From assembly GCF_000002425.4 (NCBI RefSeq), contig NC_037265.1, forward strand, positions 6,766,850-6,830,849: 64,000 bases of DNA, in the 5' to 3' direction. A program made the position numbers and the translations under genes. The stretch's first letter is position 1. Each line of letters starts with the position of its first letter. The notes beneath the pieces are model-generated. The model was not told where the DNA came from. It saw only the letters and a list, made by a program, of their open reading frames with translations, and did not search any database. The DNA is from Physcomitrium patens (Eukaryota; Streptophyta; Bryopsida; Funariales; Funariaceae). Below, in pieces: positions 32,269 through 44,999 of the stretch.

Positions 32269-35200
32269 ATGGAGCCCCGTTATGGGCCAGTGGTGGCACT
32301 TTACACCGCTTTAAGTCTAGGTGGAATTGCTTGGAAATTAAATTCTGCTTTATGGAGCATTGATAAAGATCTGCAAGGACTGGATCCTACTGAAGCAGCT
32401 CGCATCCTTCAATCTCTTCTTCAATCATCCGTGGTGGTGGCCTTACTTGCGAACCTTATGGTCAACTTTTTTCTTCTGATTACACTTTCAATGAAGGTAC
32501 ACTATCTGTTCATTTGTCATTCAAGTTGTTGTTCAGCTTTCCCTAGCTCTTCTGAAGTTGTATTAATCATGCTTGAAAGTGATCTGTGTAATCTTTTGCA
32601 TTTACGATAGTCATCAGAAGCAGAGCTGCCTACTACCTCTAGTTTTTAGGTGGTGGAGGGGTTATAGGATGAAATGATGTGTACTTTAGATTGTTATAAT
32701 TATTATACTGTTCTCTTGTGCTGAAATGATGTAAATGTGCAGTTCATCTTTTTTGGTCGGTTGTCTCTGTCAGAGACACAGAAGGTGGTGGAGCGACTCA
32801 TCAATTATGTATTGTTCAAGGTGACCATGATTATACGTAGTTACGTTATGTGATCAATACTCGATTTATTTGGCCGCATTAGCAACTTCAGGCAGAGAGG
32901 CTTGATTAAAATATTGATATGATGCTAGCAGTTTGCGATGGCTGGTTTTATCAACAGTAGATGTGGGGTTATTCTCTCATAATTGCGTTTGGTTCATGAC
33001 AGGGATTATTCTTAACTTGGGTAGTAAGACCAGAAATGATGCAGATTGCCATCTGGCTGGGATGGTTTTCAGTCTTGGGTTTCCTGAAGGTACGTCGCCA
33101 ACATGTGATTTTGCGAATTTTAGCACCTTTTTCTGGAACATTTGCTTAGCATCGATTAGTTTAGTAGCTGATGATGCTTCTCTTCATGTCGTACCAGTCC
33201 TTCAGTTCGATGTTATTTGTATTTTTAAAGATCTTGAATGTTCCGTCACCTTTACAGGTGCACGAGTTTTATCAGCTCTATATTGCAATATGGGCTAAAA
33301 TATTACATGATTTTGTACACAGATGTTCCAAGGTTTGGCGAGGGATCGTCTGGAGTACTTGAGTGCGTCTCCTTCTGCAACAATTTTGTCTCACCTAAGA
33401 GTTTATACAGTTCTTTATTTTGTCCTTCTGTTTGACTTACTCTGGTGCGTATCCCTCTGTATTCCGAAGTTTATTTTTTGAAAATAGTTTGAGACGTGTA
33501 TACATGTCTGGGTTAGTTGTGGATATTGACAGATAACGAAATCTATGGGCTTGTGGAGATGTTCTAATAGCCATGAGTTAATAGATTCTGATTACATGGA
33601 TTCCTAATGCTTTCTCAGGTATCATTAGGTTTTGATGAAGTTCGATTGGGCTGATGTTGCAGGATGCAACTGTGTTTTTTGTTGTTCAAAGACATTGGGA
33701 CGAGCACCTTCTTGTTGCTTTTCTTCGAGCCTCTCTGTATAGCATTGGACACACTTCAGGTGAAGTTGTCAGCATGGTTGGCCCAAATCCTGCTTATTTT
33801 GCATTTTTGTGTTATTAAATAAATTTAGGTTTTAAGCATGGTTCTCTGCTAAGTGGCCGTGAAATCTTATTTTCGTGCTTGTTTCTCTTGCAGGCAGTAA
33901 TCGTACACGGTATGCAGTTAATGGATACTTGGCAGCGGCAAAATCTTGATATATCTGCACATGATATAAGTTTGCAGCCTTCAGAGAGGTCTGCTGCAGG
34001 TGTGTTACGTTCTTTCTTCGTCTAAACTTGGTCGTTCAGTCGTGCAATGTCTATGATCTCAGGGTTCATGCAGCTCTCTATTCCCTTCTCAAATGATTAA
34101 GGAGGCTTTTGAAGATAGAGAAATGAGGCACTTATTTACAAATGACATTTATAGTGTTCCAGCATTGTTGGTAAAAGGTAAGCTACTCGAAGTCCTTATT
34201 TTGTTAAATGTGTTGCTTCTGCAGGTGCAGCTTGGGAATGGCGTGGGACTGTTGTACGAAATTGCAGTTTTGTGATGGATATTGTGAGCTTGTTGCTGGC
34301 TTTGGGCCATTGTGTTCATATCTGGTGGCTACGAGGTCTTGCTTTTCAAGTGATTGATGCTATCCTTTTTCTTAACTTGCGGGTATGTGGTCACACCATT
34401 GTACAGAAATACGGCGATTGAATTAGTATAATTGAGCATGCCTGTGAGATGTTTTTCTGATTTTATTCAGCTTCCTTAATTGCATGCGATTTAATATATT
34501 TTCTGGGTAATGCATGGTATTGGGCTTTCTTAGTATTTTGTTAATTCTGAACACAAGAATGCATGTATACCATACTATTATATAGTATTGTTGTTGCACC
34601 TTTCAAATGAGAATATCTTACTCATCTAATCTTCTGAGTGACAGGCGTTATTGAGTGCCATCTCAAAAAGAATAAAAGGTTTTATGCGTCTCCGTAAAGC
34701 CATGACCACCTTGCAGGGAGCACTTCCTGATGCAACACAGGAGGAGCTTTTAGCATATGAAGACGATTGCGCAATTTGCAAGGTTTGGTTTATACATTTC
34801 ATTCATTTGCAATTGTTGATATTTTTGGAAACAGCGGTGATATGCGTTATGCTATTACTTTGATTCTGTGTGTTAAATAAAATTTTTGCTTTCTGGTATT
34901 TGCAGGAACCTATGGCAACGGCAAAACGGCTTCCTTGTGCACATCTCTTCCATCTTACGTGCTTGAGATCTTGGCATGTTTCTATTCCTTATCATTGAGT
35001 TGTTTTAGAATTATGTAATATAACTAGTATGCGTGGTCAGTGTTTCTGGTATTAGATATCAGTCCATTAGCTTCTTGTATAGAAGCTGGATATTGTCCTC
35101 GTAGATTAGGTCATGTACTACTACCCTGGGTACACGTCCTTTTTGGTGGGAGGGTCGATAAGTGGGAAGACGATCTTCGTGAAGAACTTTTATGTCTTAG

Positions 35201-36291
35201 GGAACTTAATGCGTAGTCACTGTATGACAAGTCAAGGATATGTATACTGTGCTTAGATAAGTAATTTGTGTAATTTCGTTGATGCAGGTTAGATCAAGGA
35301 TTAGCAGAGACGTATTCATGTCCAACCTGTCGTAGACCACTCTTTATGGGCGGCTCACTGACTGCAACACCCAATTCGCAGCGACTGGTGGATGCTCCCA
35401 CTATATCCCCTGTTACAAATGAAATTCAGGCACAGGTGCTACTACAACATGATCTGGTGCTATCGCCATCGCCACCCCTTACCGACTTGGTACCTACGCC
35501 TACACCACATTGGAGTGCCCCAGTCACCAGCACGTGGACGTGAGTGGCCGCATTGTGCTTGTCTCTATACAGTGCTTGTTCCTGTTTCATAATGTCCGTG
35601 CAGGAGCAGCAGTAAGAGTTCAATAGTGAAGCATATTGTTGTGTATCCTTCTATTGTATTGCGTTTGCTGATGGAAACACAAAGCGGCTGTTGTGTCGGA
35701 TGATGTTTGCGTCTTATGCTCATAGTATGGTTGGTGACATTGATATGGCTGCAGGGGCACAGCCCAAGAGGTAGGCTCAGTTGGAGTTGTAGCAGCAATT
35801 GACGAAGCAAATGGAACAACAGGTGCTCAGAATACAGGGGGTAGGCTTGGTCGCTTGCGCTTGATGATGAGGCAGTTGTCAGAGTCAGGTCATAGTCATG
35901 ACCATGGTCTAGTTGAGAACGGCAATTGGAATTGGTGGCCATTTGGTGGGGAAAGTAGCGTCCAGTCAAGCAGGCACAACAGACATGAATCAGCTGGTGG
36001 TCTTCGTTTGCGCAATAACTCAATTGGATTGGCCACTAGGGCGGATCCAAGGATTTCAGCAATGGTTGACATGGTACGTGAGGTGCTTCCAAACGTCGCG
36101 GATGAACTCATTTTACAGGTATGTTTATGCATGCCTCAATTCTGTTTGTCTTAATTGAATTGTTGAGTTTCAAGCTCTACGTTTCTTTGATAGCACGCTT
36201 GAATCTCTGTATTTTTCTCAATTTCGGTTTGGAACTGCAGGATTTGATGCGAACAAATTCTGTAACAGCCACTGTTAATAACCTTCTGTAG
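32269..36291 (+). CDS. RIN2/RIN3: RIN2/RIN3-like membrane RING-H2 E3 ubiquitin ligase with CUE domain
   Basis: Twelve exons give 582 residues: 32269-32496, 32743-32820, 33003-33089, 33323-33444, 33663-33759, 33894-33999, 34225-34382, 34645-34782, 34906-34973, 35288-35539, 35755-36118, 36241-36291. All junctions keep phase; all are GT-AG except intron 9 (GC-AG, donor at 34974). Several hydrophobic segments occupy residues 1-300, including STFLLLFFEP. RING-H2 is C334, C337, C349, H351, H354, C357, C372, C375 (CAICKEPM...HLFHLTCLRSW...CPTCR). A CUE domain fills about 540-582 (MVREVLPNVADELILQDL). This matches Arabidopsis RIN2/RIN3 and animal gp78/AMFR: a membrane-bound ligase linked to RPM1/RPS2 immune signalling in Arabidopsis. 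The start ATG follows a 5'-UTR acceptor. Intact; no TE in its introns. Confidence 0.93.
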
Positions 36292-37130
36292 TTGAAGGTG
36301 CCACACGCATGGAACAACCCATATTCCAAAAGTTATTATCTTCAGCAATGTTGTCTTGTTTTGGTTAGTGAGCTGCGAAATTGTCTCAAGTTCGAATCGC
36401 TACTTGTTGGCAAAAACACAGCCTCTTTCCAGCAACAGATCAACAGCTTTTGAGTGCTCATTCTACCTAATCGTCACAATATGAAGGTGACGTAAAGAAT
36501 GTTTGCTCTTCTCTAGGGTTGTAAAACGCTTGTGTACAGACGTGGACACAAGTATCTTTGCCAAAAGCACTGTAGCAATAATTGCAGGTCTCGACTTATC
36601 CTGACGCTCAAGCAAGGTTTGATGAAATTTCCAGTCAAACATCTGTCCTACCACGTGTGGAGTTTTCTGCTCTTTCTGGAGTGCCGAAGTTTGTGCTCTT
36701 TTTGCTAAAGGGAAGCGTTGGTTTCGCCTATCTCAAAGAGGATCACTTGACCTGCAATAAGTCAACGTCCTCCTGAAGTGTAAATTTCAGCACAATGCAG
36801 TCTGTGGCGTTACAACATTTGGATGCAAATAGTAGATGAGGATTTGCTCAGGCTGGTTGTTCGCTGTATAGGATGAACGATTCTAGAGAAACTGTAAGGG
36901 TCATGAGTCTCTTCCAATGATATTTGTACATATTGTCGACCATTCAGGGTTGACAAGAGGCAAGATTCTCACCTTGCGCTCCTCTACTACTGTCAAACTG
37001 GCAGTTCGAGTAATGTATAGTGATGAAACGTGTTTTGAAATGATTCTTTTGATTATTGTACAAGCTATTTATAGGCTCCCAATGTATTATCAGGCTCCTT
37101 TCAATTTGAAATGTCTCCATTGATGATGAT
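36292..37130 (+). other. 3' UTR and downstream of the RIN2-like gene
   Basis: Contains an acceptor-like TTGCAG at 36581-36586 and a short frame after it (36582-36776) without recognisable similarity; perhaps 3'-UTR sequence. A (GAT)5-like run lies near 37120-37135. Poly(A) site not identified. Confidence 0.4.
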
Positions 37131-38021
37131 GATGATTATGTCACATTATCTTATTCCACCATCCATCTTTGGGCCTAAGCACCGATATTTTTTAATGACA
37201 ACGATGACATATAATGAATTTTGCCATAATTTGCATATACCATACCCTCATTTTGCTGCGAAGCGTACAGCTGCATGACATGTACGTGCGCGCACAACTC
37301 TCGATGGCGAGGAAAGGTTAGCTTGTGGCTCACTTTCCGAGGCGCCACTTTGGGTTCAGGTGGGTAAGAAATACAATCGCAGCCCTGATAATGTGTCCCT
37401 GTCTCCGCGCGATCGTTTCCGTTTCCTAACGGCATTTGCATTGACTCACTATATTCCGGGTATTCGGTGCCAGCATGTGAAGGACGGTGAGTTCCTGTTC
37501 CTCATTGGTGGAGGCTCAAGCTTTGTCGTGTGCGGTAGCTGGCGGCCATCTAGCAATTCTAGCAACCTACCTTTTCGTGTACACCATGCGACCTTCTTCC
37601 ATCTAGGTCTCGATAGATCTGGCCCGAGAGACCTCGAAATCCATCGTTGGGCAGGCTTTTCTGAGATTTTAATCCTCGGAAGAACCAATTTTATTCTGTT
37701 TTAATCTGGTCTCTTGCAGGATTTTTGGATACTTGTGGTATTTGTTATTGGCATCAATAGGTCTTAAAGGTTGGCTGATTCAGGGTCTCAACCTGATAAA
37801 AAGTAGGCATCTGCGCCCGCCTTCTTTGCAGTTAGATTTTATTCGTTTATCAAACCCCTCGTTTGTACCTTCTTTTTTGACGGACGCTCAGAGCTTGCGA
37901 GTGAAGGAAACCATACGCAGCTACGAAACTATCTTCAATGAGAGTTACACACAGTGACTCTAATTAACATCGTTGTGGAAGAACTGCTTGATCAGTAGGA
38001 TTTGGAACAGATAGAGTTAGT
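37131..38021 (+). promoter_or_regulatory. Intergenic region and 5' leader of the Mit_KHE1 gene
   Basis: GC-richer DNA with an open frame at 37360-37704 that I do not recognise. The start codon at 38022 is preceded by TTGGAACAGATAGAGTTAGT. A CTTGCAG/GATTTTTGG acceptor-like site (37719) suggests a 5'-UTR intron. Not resolved further. Confidence 0.4.
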
Positions 38022-39095
38022 ATGGGGACAAAGATTTTTGCGTTTCCTGTTCGAGGACGAAGATGGTGTTTTAGTGCCATCGTGCCAGATGTTCCGACTG
38101 GAAAGTATAGCAGTGTAGTCACTATCTCTCAGCTCTGGGAACGTTTGCAATCGCTTCCTCAGTTGACAGACCGGGTGGAGCTCATGGAATCGTTTGCTTC
38201 CAACAAGGTGAGCATCTTCGCTCTCACGAGCTGTCATCACTTGCAATTTCTTCAAATACACACACCTCTGTTATCCGATGATCACATTTCGAGTTTAAAA
38301 CTTTTAGGAACCAGAGCTGAAAGTTGTAAGTCGGAAGTCATAGAAACTTTGCAGCATTGTGCTGGGTCGGCGGCCAATTTCAACTTCCTACTTCCTGCTC
38401 ATGAGATTAGTATAGATGTCGTGCTTCCAGTAGATAAATTGGCCGGTAAAGTTTACTGTCGTTGTGGGGTGAGTCAGGTGTTGGATCACATCATGTTAGT
38501 CTTATGTGAGCAAAGCAGATGCCCTCCTGCAAATTACAAGTGTTGTTGTTATTGTTATTTTCCTCCTGGAATACCTAAAAGTTGGACCTGCAGGAGTCAT
38601 TGTTCTTTAGGGCTAGTTTCACGTTCTTGTGTTTACTTAGGTTTCTTTATGGGCGCTCCCTCAACTGATGATTCTTCATATTGGGTTCTTTGTTCTTCTG
38701 GTTGAATTTGCATATAGAAATATTCTATTAAAATTTCTCAAGAGGCTAGGGGTTAGGGTTTATGTTTACATCTCGTTAAGTCTTTAATGGTTTTCTAATA
38801 ACTCTGACAGCAATCGTCTTTCACGCCTTATGAACGTTTGGGTTCTAAGAAGTCCCGATCATTGATTACACAAGTCAGTACCCCGTTCTAAGTATCCAAA
38901 CCCTGAAAAACCGCTGGCGAGAAACGATGCCACACCATTTGTAAACCAGAAATATTTCCAAGGTTTTTCAGGGTCTTGGATTTGATTAAGTTCGGCAGCA
39001 AGCGTGTATGGGTATTTTCGTATGCAGAGAGCCCTCCCCCTTTTTATTTATTTATTTATTTATTTATTTTTATTCACGTCGATACCTATCCACCG

Positions 39096-39135
<40 letters not shown>

Positions 39136-41055
39136 CTGTGTGTGTGTGTGTCCCCTAACTGTGTGAGTTTTGTGGTGTATATGCTGTGGTGACTCAATTT
39201 ATAGATGCAAACGAAATGGTCAGAACTCGGAGCTCAACCTAGCGGAAGTATTAGGCATCGGATTTACAGGTATTTTCCACATGCTGAACAATAGCATCAT
39301 TCTAGGTTTACCATACTGGTAGCTATGGTATGGTTGTTTTCTGTGGTGCATTTTGTACCGTCAAACTGGAAAATTCCTGTTTACGTTTCATGAGAAGGTT
39401 CTTAAGTATATAATAGCAGAAACTCGTTTGATTATAGGAAGACTTAGTGAAGGATTTGTGATTTTACGGGCAATAATGCCACATGCTGGCAGTGACTTTA
39501 AATTAGATTGATTCTGGCTTGAGTGGTATGGAAGTTCAACTGGTGGATAATTGTGTCGTCAATGTGCAGCGCTGGACAAAACTTGCTGAACCGCCTTCCT
39601 GCTGAGGAGCAATTTTTGAAGACAGTCCCGAAAGACACCCCAAAAGTTGAACTAGTGTTCCCCTCAAGGTGCGCATGTTGAGCTTTTTTTTTCATCTTGA
39701 TCTCCAGATCGTCTTCACGTTCTGGTACTTCGTTTCTTTTGTTTTTCTTTCTATTATTATTTTTTGACTGAGTGGCATGGTTCAGTTTAAATCCAAGACT
39801 GGTCCGAAGGCGTTTACGACATCTTGCTCACTGGTAAGCTACGTGTACTAGCTTCTCTCTTTTCCCTCTTTTCTTCTGCTAATTCTTGATGTGGCAGTAT
39901 TATTTTTTGCTTTAGTCGTGATTCTCAGCTTATGGACAGCAGCATAGCTGTTTTGTTGAAACTTGAACTTGATCGCCTCTGGCCTCCCGCAAGTCCTCTT
40001 ACATCCCTACGTCTCAGTAGGCTGCAAAATATATGCTTTCTTTGGTGTGTTCTCTCTATTATTGCTTTCGTAGTATTGAGATGAGTGGTAGTGCATATCT
40101 TTTGAAACCGTCATGTGTAGTATATTGCTCCTGAATTTTGAACAACACGTCCCCAACAGCTCTGTGACCTGATTTCTCTCTATGCTGTATCTGCAGCGGA
40201 ACTGTGTATCATCAGAGGCTTATGTATGGATCAATAGCACTTTTACCGTTCACTGTTCTGTTGGGGGTGAGCTTTTTAGGATCTATCTTATTTTCGTGAT
40301 ATTTATGATGCATTATTCTGCAGCTCAAGCTTCGTTTATTTTATTGTATGTAGCCTAGGACATGTAATGCGAGTCTCTTTTGCCTTGGGGGTTTTTATCG
40401 GTGTCACCTGAGACACATGTTTGTTATCTATTCAGATTCTCCCCTTGCCCAACGTAGTGTTTTTTTGGAACCTTTTCAGGTCGCATGCCCATTGGCGTGC
40501 TTTTCAGGTAAATTTGCTAGCGATACCTCTCTTAAATTGGACGTTACTGGAATGGTCTCCAAAGAGCTTTGTAGTACAATATTGATGTACATTTTGTGAT
40601 GATCAGAGCAGCACAAGATTGAAGATGTTGTTGACAGAGGGTGAGGCTGAACCTTCTACTGTAGCAGTCAAGGGCCCTTATAAAAACTCCTACAGGACTG
40701 TGAGCTCACAAAACCCCTCTTGGGTAAGTTTCTGACTGACTATTGATTGTTCCCAGTGCCAGATCTTAGAGAGGTCACGTTATATTAAAGGTTTTCACAG
40801 TTGACTCAATATGTTGATTTGGAGTCATCAGAGTTGCAAAGGGGTGTGCAGATGCAACATTTAATCAGGTTCATGTTGTTAACCGTAGCCATAAACGTTG
40901 GTTTGCAGGCACTCACGCCTTCAAAAGAGTTGGATTCATTAGTGAAGCCTGGTGAGGTGATGACTCGAGCAATTCAACCATCCGCCGTCGCTGCCATATC
41001 CAAAGCTTTTGATTTAAATTCTGTAGAAGTGATGCGTTGGATCAGTCGTAAGTAG
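38022..41055 (+). CDS. Mitochondrial K+-H+ exchange-related protein (Mit_KHE1 family)
   Basis: Eight exons, all GT-AG and in phase, give 303 residues: 38022-38207, 39205-39269, 39570-39668, 39786-39833, 40197-40266, 40436-40507, 40607-40723, 40801-41055. Family-typical N-terminus KIFAFPVRGRRWCFSA with SQLWERLQSLP; central NPRLVRRRLRHL; then VYHQRLMYGSIALLPFTVLL and ILPLPNVVFFWNLFRSHAHW (about residues 128-177), a hydrophobic hairpin probably in the inner mitochondrial membrane. These match my memory of Arabidopsis At1g53760 and of Pfam Mit_KHE1, a family named for involvement in yeast mitochondrial potassium-proton exchange. The C-terminal 120 residues (exons 7-8) are less conserved. Intron 1 is nearly 1 kb and carries (TTTA)n and (TA)n/(TG)n tracts. 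Transport activity itself is not shown by sequence. Confidence 0.87.
39036..39150. repeat. (TTTA)n, (TA)n and (TG)n microsatellites in intron 1 of the Mit_KHE1 gene
   Basis: TTTATTTATTTATTTA at 39043-39068, TATATA... at 39098-39129, then GTGTGTCTGTGTGTGTGTG to 39151. Confidence 0.9.
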
Positions 41056-42229
41056 TGTCTCAGTGTTGCACCCGTTAACTTTCAATCGCTTTAGAAATTT
41101 GACTTTTCAAAACATTTGAGAATGACTACCGAACGACGTCATTTTTAAGCCTCCATTGTTGCACTTTGAGAACAGTTTTATCACCACTGAATTCATTACA
41201 GGATTATTGATATTGCTGATGTCGATGGGAATGGCGCGTGGCTTTTACTTCCAATTTTTGGTTTTGGTTTGTCTGGATAATTGAAAAGTTGTGAAGGCAG
41301 GCTTTTGAAGTTTGAATTCTTAAGTCTTTTTATTAGCAATTGTCAAGCATGTAAAATCCTAAAATCGTGGTTTTAAAATCGTATCACAAGATCGCTCATT
41401 CAAAATGCAATGGTTATTAATGATGATCAAACAAGAACCACATGAGTTCCTACTGCTGCTTTTATCTGACCCAGGCCCACTTCAGGGCATCAACAACTCC
41501 TTGACTTTCCTCCAGACTTCTATGATAAAGTCCACCCTGGATATGTGTTAAGGAAATTTGTGCTCCCAAAGAAAATAAAAAAATTATGCTAGTAAATGTT
41601 AATTGTTGTGACAATTTATAAAAATTATGCTCCCCTCTCCAATGAATTCAATTGGATAAGTATTGATTTGGATAAAAGTGAGGATATGAAATTCTATAAC
41701 TTAAATGAAATTGAATGAGGTTCATCATATTGTGGTTGGCATTTAAAGCATTTTATATATCTCATAGTATCTTCACATATCATCCATTTGACATCATATA
41801 TTGCCTATTCCACATTGTGCACACATCACTAGCCACAAACTCCATCAATCTCTTTGGGATCTAAACTTCAAGTTCTCTTGCATCAGTCTCTTTGTATTCC
41901 AATGTTGTGTTATTTGAGAAGTTAGCAATATTATAATGTTATGATAGATTTGTAATATGATGATTTAGAGATATTGGAAGTTTAGGTCTACAATTGGGAA
42001 GAGCTTTGAATTTACTTTGGTGCTAAAGAAAGAGATCCCTTCAATATCATTAAAAGTTCGTGTCTAGTGGATAAAATATTACTAATAAGGCTTTGACTAG
42101 AACTTTAGTTTTCACATTGATAGATAGACAAATTTAAGAAGAGATTTCATATCAAAGAGTATACTTGTCATGGAAAGGATGCATCTATTCATAATTCCCT
42201 TAAAGCCTGAAAAGGATGGAGGAAATTAA
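41056..42229. other. Non-coding DNA downstream of the Mit_KHE1 gene
   Basis: The first few hundred bases may be 3' UTR. From about 41560 the sequence becomes A+T-rich and featureless. 41950-42230 may hold the eroded N-terminus of the transposase below, but I could not trace a helix-turn-helix. Confidence 0.5.
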
Positions 42230-42740
42230 AATTCTAATGTTTCAACATGTTCTTTCTATCATATTCAATATGGATGAGACATGACTCTTTTATAGGGTTG
42301 AACCAAGTTGCTTATTTACTGCAAAGAAGTTGTTTGAGAAGAAAGAGAAAGAATACATGATTGTTGCACTTTTTGCAAATGCTAATGGTGCCATCAAACT
42401 TCCTCAGTTGGTTTTGAATAAATATATGAAGCCTTGAGCATTTTCATATAAGGACATTTTCAATTCAAATAACCTTAGAATTAAGTAGTTTGCAAATAAG
42501 AAAACTTGGATGACTACAAGTATATTTGAAAAAAATTATGCTTGATTTTTAAAGGAGGATGGTTACTATATAAAAAGATGTATTATTATTAATTGATAAT
42601 TTCTCAAGTAACCAAGTATCTAATAAAGGTGCACTATTGACAGTGATTAGACTTGAATTCTTGCTTCCAAATACTATAAGTAGATTCCAATCCATGGATG
42701 CAAGAATTATTCAATTATTTTAAGTTCAATATTACATATG
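42230..42740 (+). pseudogene. pogo/Tigger-like (DDE_1) transposase remnant
   Basis: In shifting frames the segment reads NMDETRLFYRVEP (42267-42305), EKEYMIVALFANANGAIKLPQLVLNKYMKP, FANKKTWMTTSIFEKNY, IIINW.F (position of LLLDN), LEFLLPNTISRFQSMDARII and a following F.VQYY. Order and spacing match the DDE_1 domain of pogo/Tigger elements and CENP-B-like proteins. The first catalytic D is in NMDET, the second region (LDN) is degraded. Multiple stops and frameshifts show a long-dead DNA transposon. Terminal inverted repeats not found. Confidence 0.75.
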
Positions 42741-43789
42741 ACTAATTTAACATCAATGTTATGATGTAACACTGCTAATAGGTAAAAGAGATAAGAAATA
42801 TTATATTATAGAAAATCTTATTTCAAAATATTGTTACAAATTATCTTAGAAATATAAATAATAGTCAAAAGATAATACAACTAAAAATATAAATGTTGGC
42901 TTTTTGCAAAGTAGGCTTCTACTTATTTTATAGAGCCATAAAAAAGACAAAACAAGATAGATTAGAGAAATAAAAGATAAAGACATATGTATAAGAGAGT
43001 TAGGAGTTGATTTTAGCAAAAATTACCTCAAAAAAATAAGAATTGAAATCCAAAAAGGATCAATTGTCAACTAAGATTGAAATTAGATACTGAAGCACAA
43101 AACTGCACATCTACAATAACTCCAAGATTCTTTTGCAAATCAAAGAATATGATTTAAGAAAAGACTTCATAGGATTTTTTTGAGCATTGGATTTAAGTAA
43201 TTCAAGTTTTTAATGACTTTGTAAGAGCTTTGCAAAATCAAAGTTGTTTTGGTGAATCGAGTTTGTAAAATTAAAAAATAGTTTATATTTGAGAGAATTT
43301 TGTGAGTTTGATAGTAGATCTATAGATGAATATTTGTAGATTTGTCATCATGATTTTTTTTATTACAAGCTATAAATTTGAGTATAATTGAATAATTAGA
43401 TTGAAGATTATTAAAGTTTAAGTGGGTTGGGATCTTAGAAATGGGTTTTTGAGGATTAGTGAAGTTTCTAAGAACTTTAGTAATTTTTCAATTGAATTGA
43501 GGTAAAATTTATATATATTGGTAATAGACTTGATTTCTAACATATATGTGAATTTTGAGAGGTATTTAATTAGGAAATTAAGAGATTTTTGCTTATAAAG
43601 ATTAATATTAAGATTGAAAAACGAGGCCAACTTACATCCAAGTAGATTTTAGAATTTATCTTCTACTTAATAAGTTTGATCTTCTTAAAAATGATTATAC
43701 TTGTTGCTAGCTTAGTTGTTGAAATGTGTGCAAAATTTGAATTAAAATCAATGATTTGATTGTTAGCCATAGAGATTTCAATCTACCAT
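42741..43789. other. A+T-rich DNA without recognisable features
   Basis: No coding frame longer than a few dozen codons with recognisable motifs, no RNA gene seen. Low GC suggests decayed repeat DNA. Confidence 0.5.
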
Positions 43790-44150
43790 AGGATTTATTA
43801 AGAAATTATTTAAGATTTAAGATTTTATTAAGATTTTTTCTAGAATTTGACTAAGATTTGTTAAGAATTTGATTTGGACTTGTCCAGAATTTTGAAAGAA
43901 TTTATTTAGGATTTGATTATGATTTGTTTAGGATTTGTCTAGGATTTGATTAGGATTTCTTTTAGAGATTGATTGAGATTTGTTAAGAATTTAATTAGGA
44001 CATGTTTAGGATTTTATTAGAATTTGATTAAGATTTGATTAAGATTTATCTAAAGTTTGATTAGGATTTATCTAAGATTTAAATAAGATTTGTCTAGGAT
44101 TAGATTAGGATTTATTTAGGATTTGTCTATGATTTGATTAGAATTCAATT
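43790..44150. repeat. Degenerate 11-12-bp minisatellite (GATTTGATTAG)
   Basis: Roughly thirty imperfect units such as GATTTGATTAG, GATTTGTCTAG and GATTTATTTAG follow each other, then AATT repeats (44147-44167). Confidence 0.8.
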
Positions 44151-44269
44151 AATTAATTAATTAATTAATTTTATATTTATTTTATAATTTATTTAAAATT
44201 TTAATTGGACATAATTAATATTTAATTATATTTTTTAAGCTTTAATTATAATTTATTAGTCCAAATCAA

Positions 44270-44549
44270 ATCCATGCTTTAGCTTACAAGGCAAGTTTTC
44301 TACGTGTAAGCCACATAGTTAGCTTGTTCTTCAAGCTACTAACATGAGTGGCACATGGCCAACTTATTGACTATGTTTCTAACTTAAAAAGTCAATTATA
44401 GACACCTATAAAGTCAAAGTAGCATCTATAAAGCTTTTAGAAAGCTTGTATAGAAGATATTATAGAATTAATTTACTTTTACTTACTTTTACCTACTTTT
44501 ATTTAAATCATATAGATAATTATTGGTTTACATGTATATATCCATGATA
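44270..44549 (-). repeat. Element F partial 3' LTR
   Basis: Minus-strand U3 beginning TATCATGGATATATACATGTAAAC (first bases only, equivalent to TGTCACGGCCATAATCATG) through the GCTAACTATGTGGC and ACAAGGTAAG-like block of B; the remaining half is absent. Confidence 0.75.
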
Positions 44550-44569
44550 TTACCTTTTCTTTAAGAGAT

Positions 44570-44960
44570 GAATTCCATGAGGAGCAATCTTCATATGTTG
44601 AAGAAATCTAAGATGTGGCAAATTATATTTGATACATATTCCAATCTTTTTTTTCTTTAAAGATATTTGATAGGTCCTCTCAGCCATCAATAGTGTCACA
44701 TATTAGGACAAGAAGACCACCATGTTATTTGGTAGTTGTTGAGGTGTTCATGACTTCTTTCAAATATAATATTTGAAACACCATCAGGAGTTGTTCCTAC
44801 CTCTAATTAAATCACTAAACATTGAGAGTCTCCTCCAAAGTCATGATACCAAACATATTATATCTCGTTGTTTATTCAAGGAAAGACATGTTTTTTTTAT
44901 AATCTTCATCTTGATTTCGTAGTCTTGGACATTGTGACAATTGCAATCTCTCATGTGATA
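44570..44960 (-). pseudogene. Element F ORF3 remnant
   Basis: Minus strand retains YHDFGGDSQCLVI, LEVGTTPDGVSNIIFE, HEHLNNYQIT and the core HY.WLRGPIKYL.RK, with stops. Same position between chromodomain and LTR as in A and B. Confidence 0.65.
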
Positions 44961-44999
44961 AGTTTGCAAATGAAAGCTCTTGAGTTGAATCTATTGGTT

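Noticed and set aside
36582-36776. Open frame after a splice-acceptor-like site downstream of the RIN2-like gene
   Set aside because: The CUE domain already ends normally with a stop at 36291; no similarity recognised, more likely 3'-UTR sequence.
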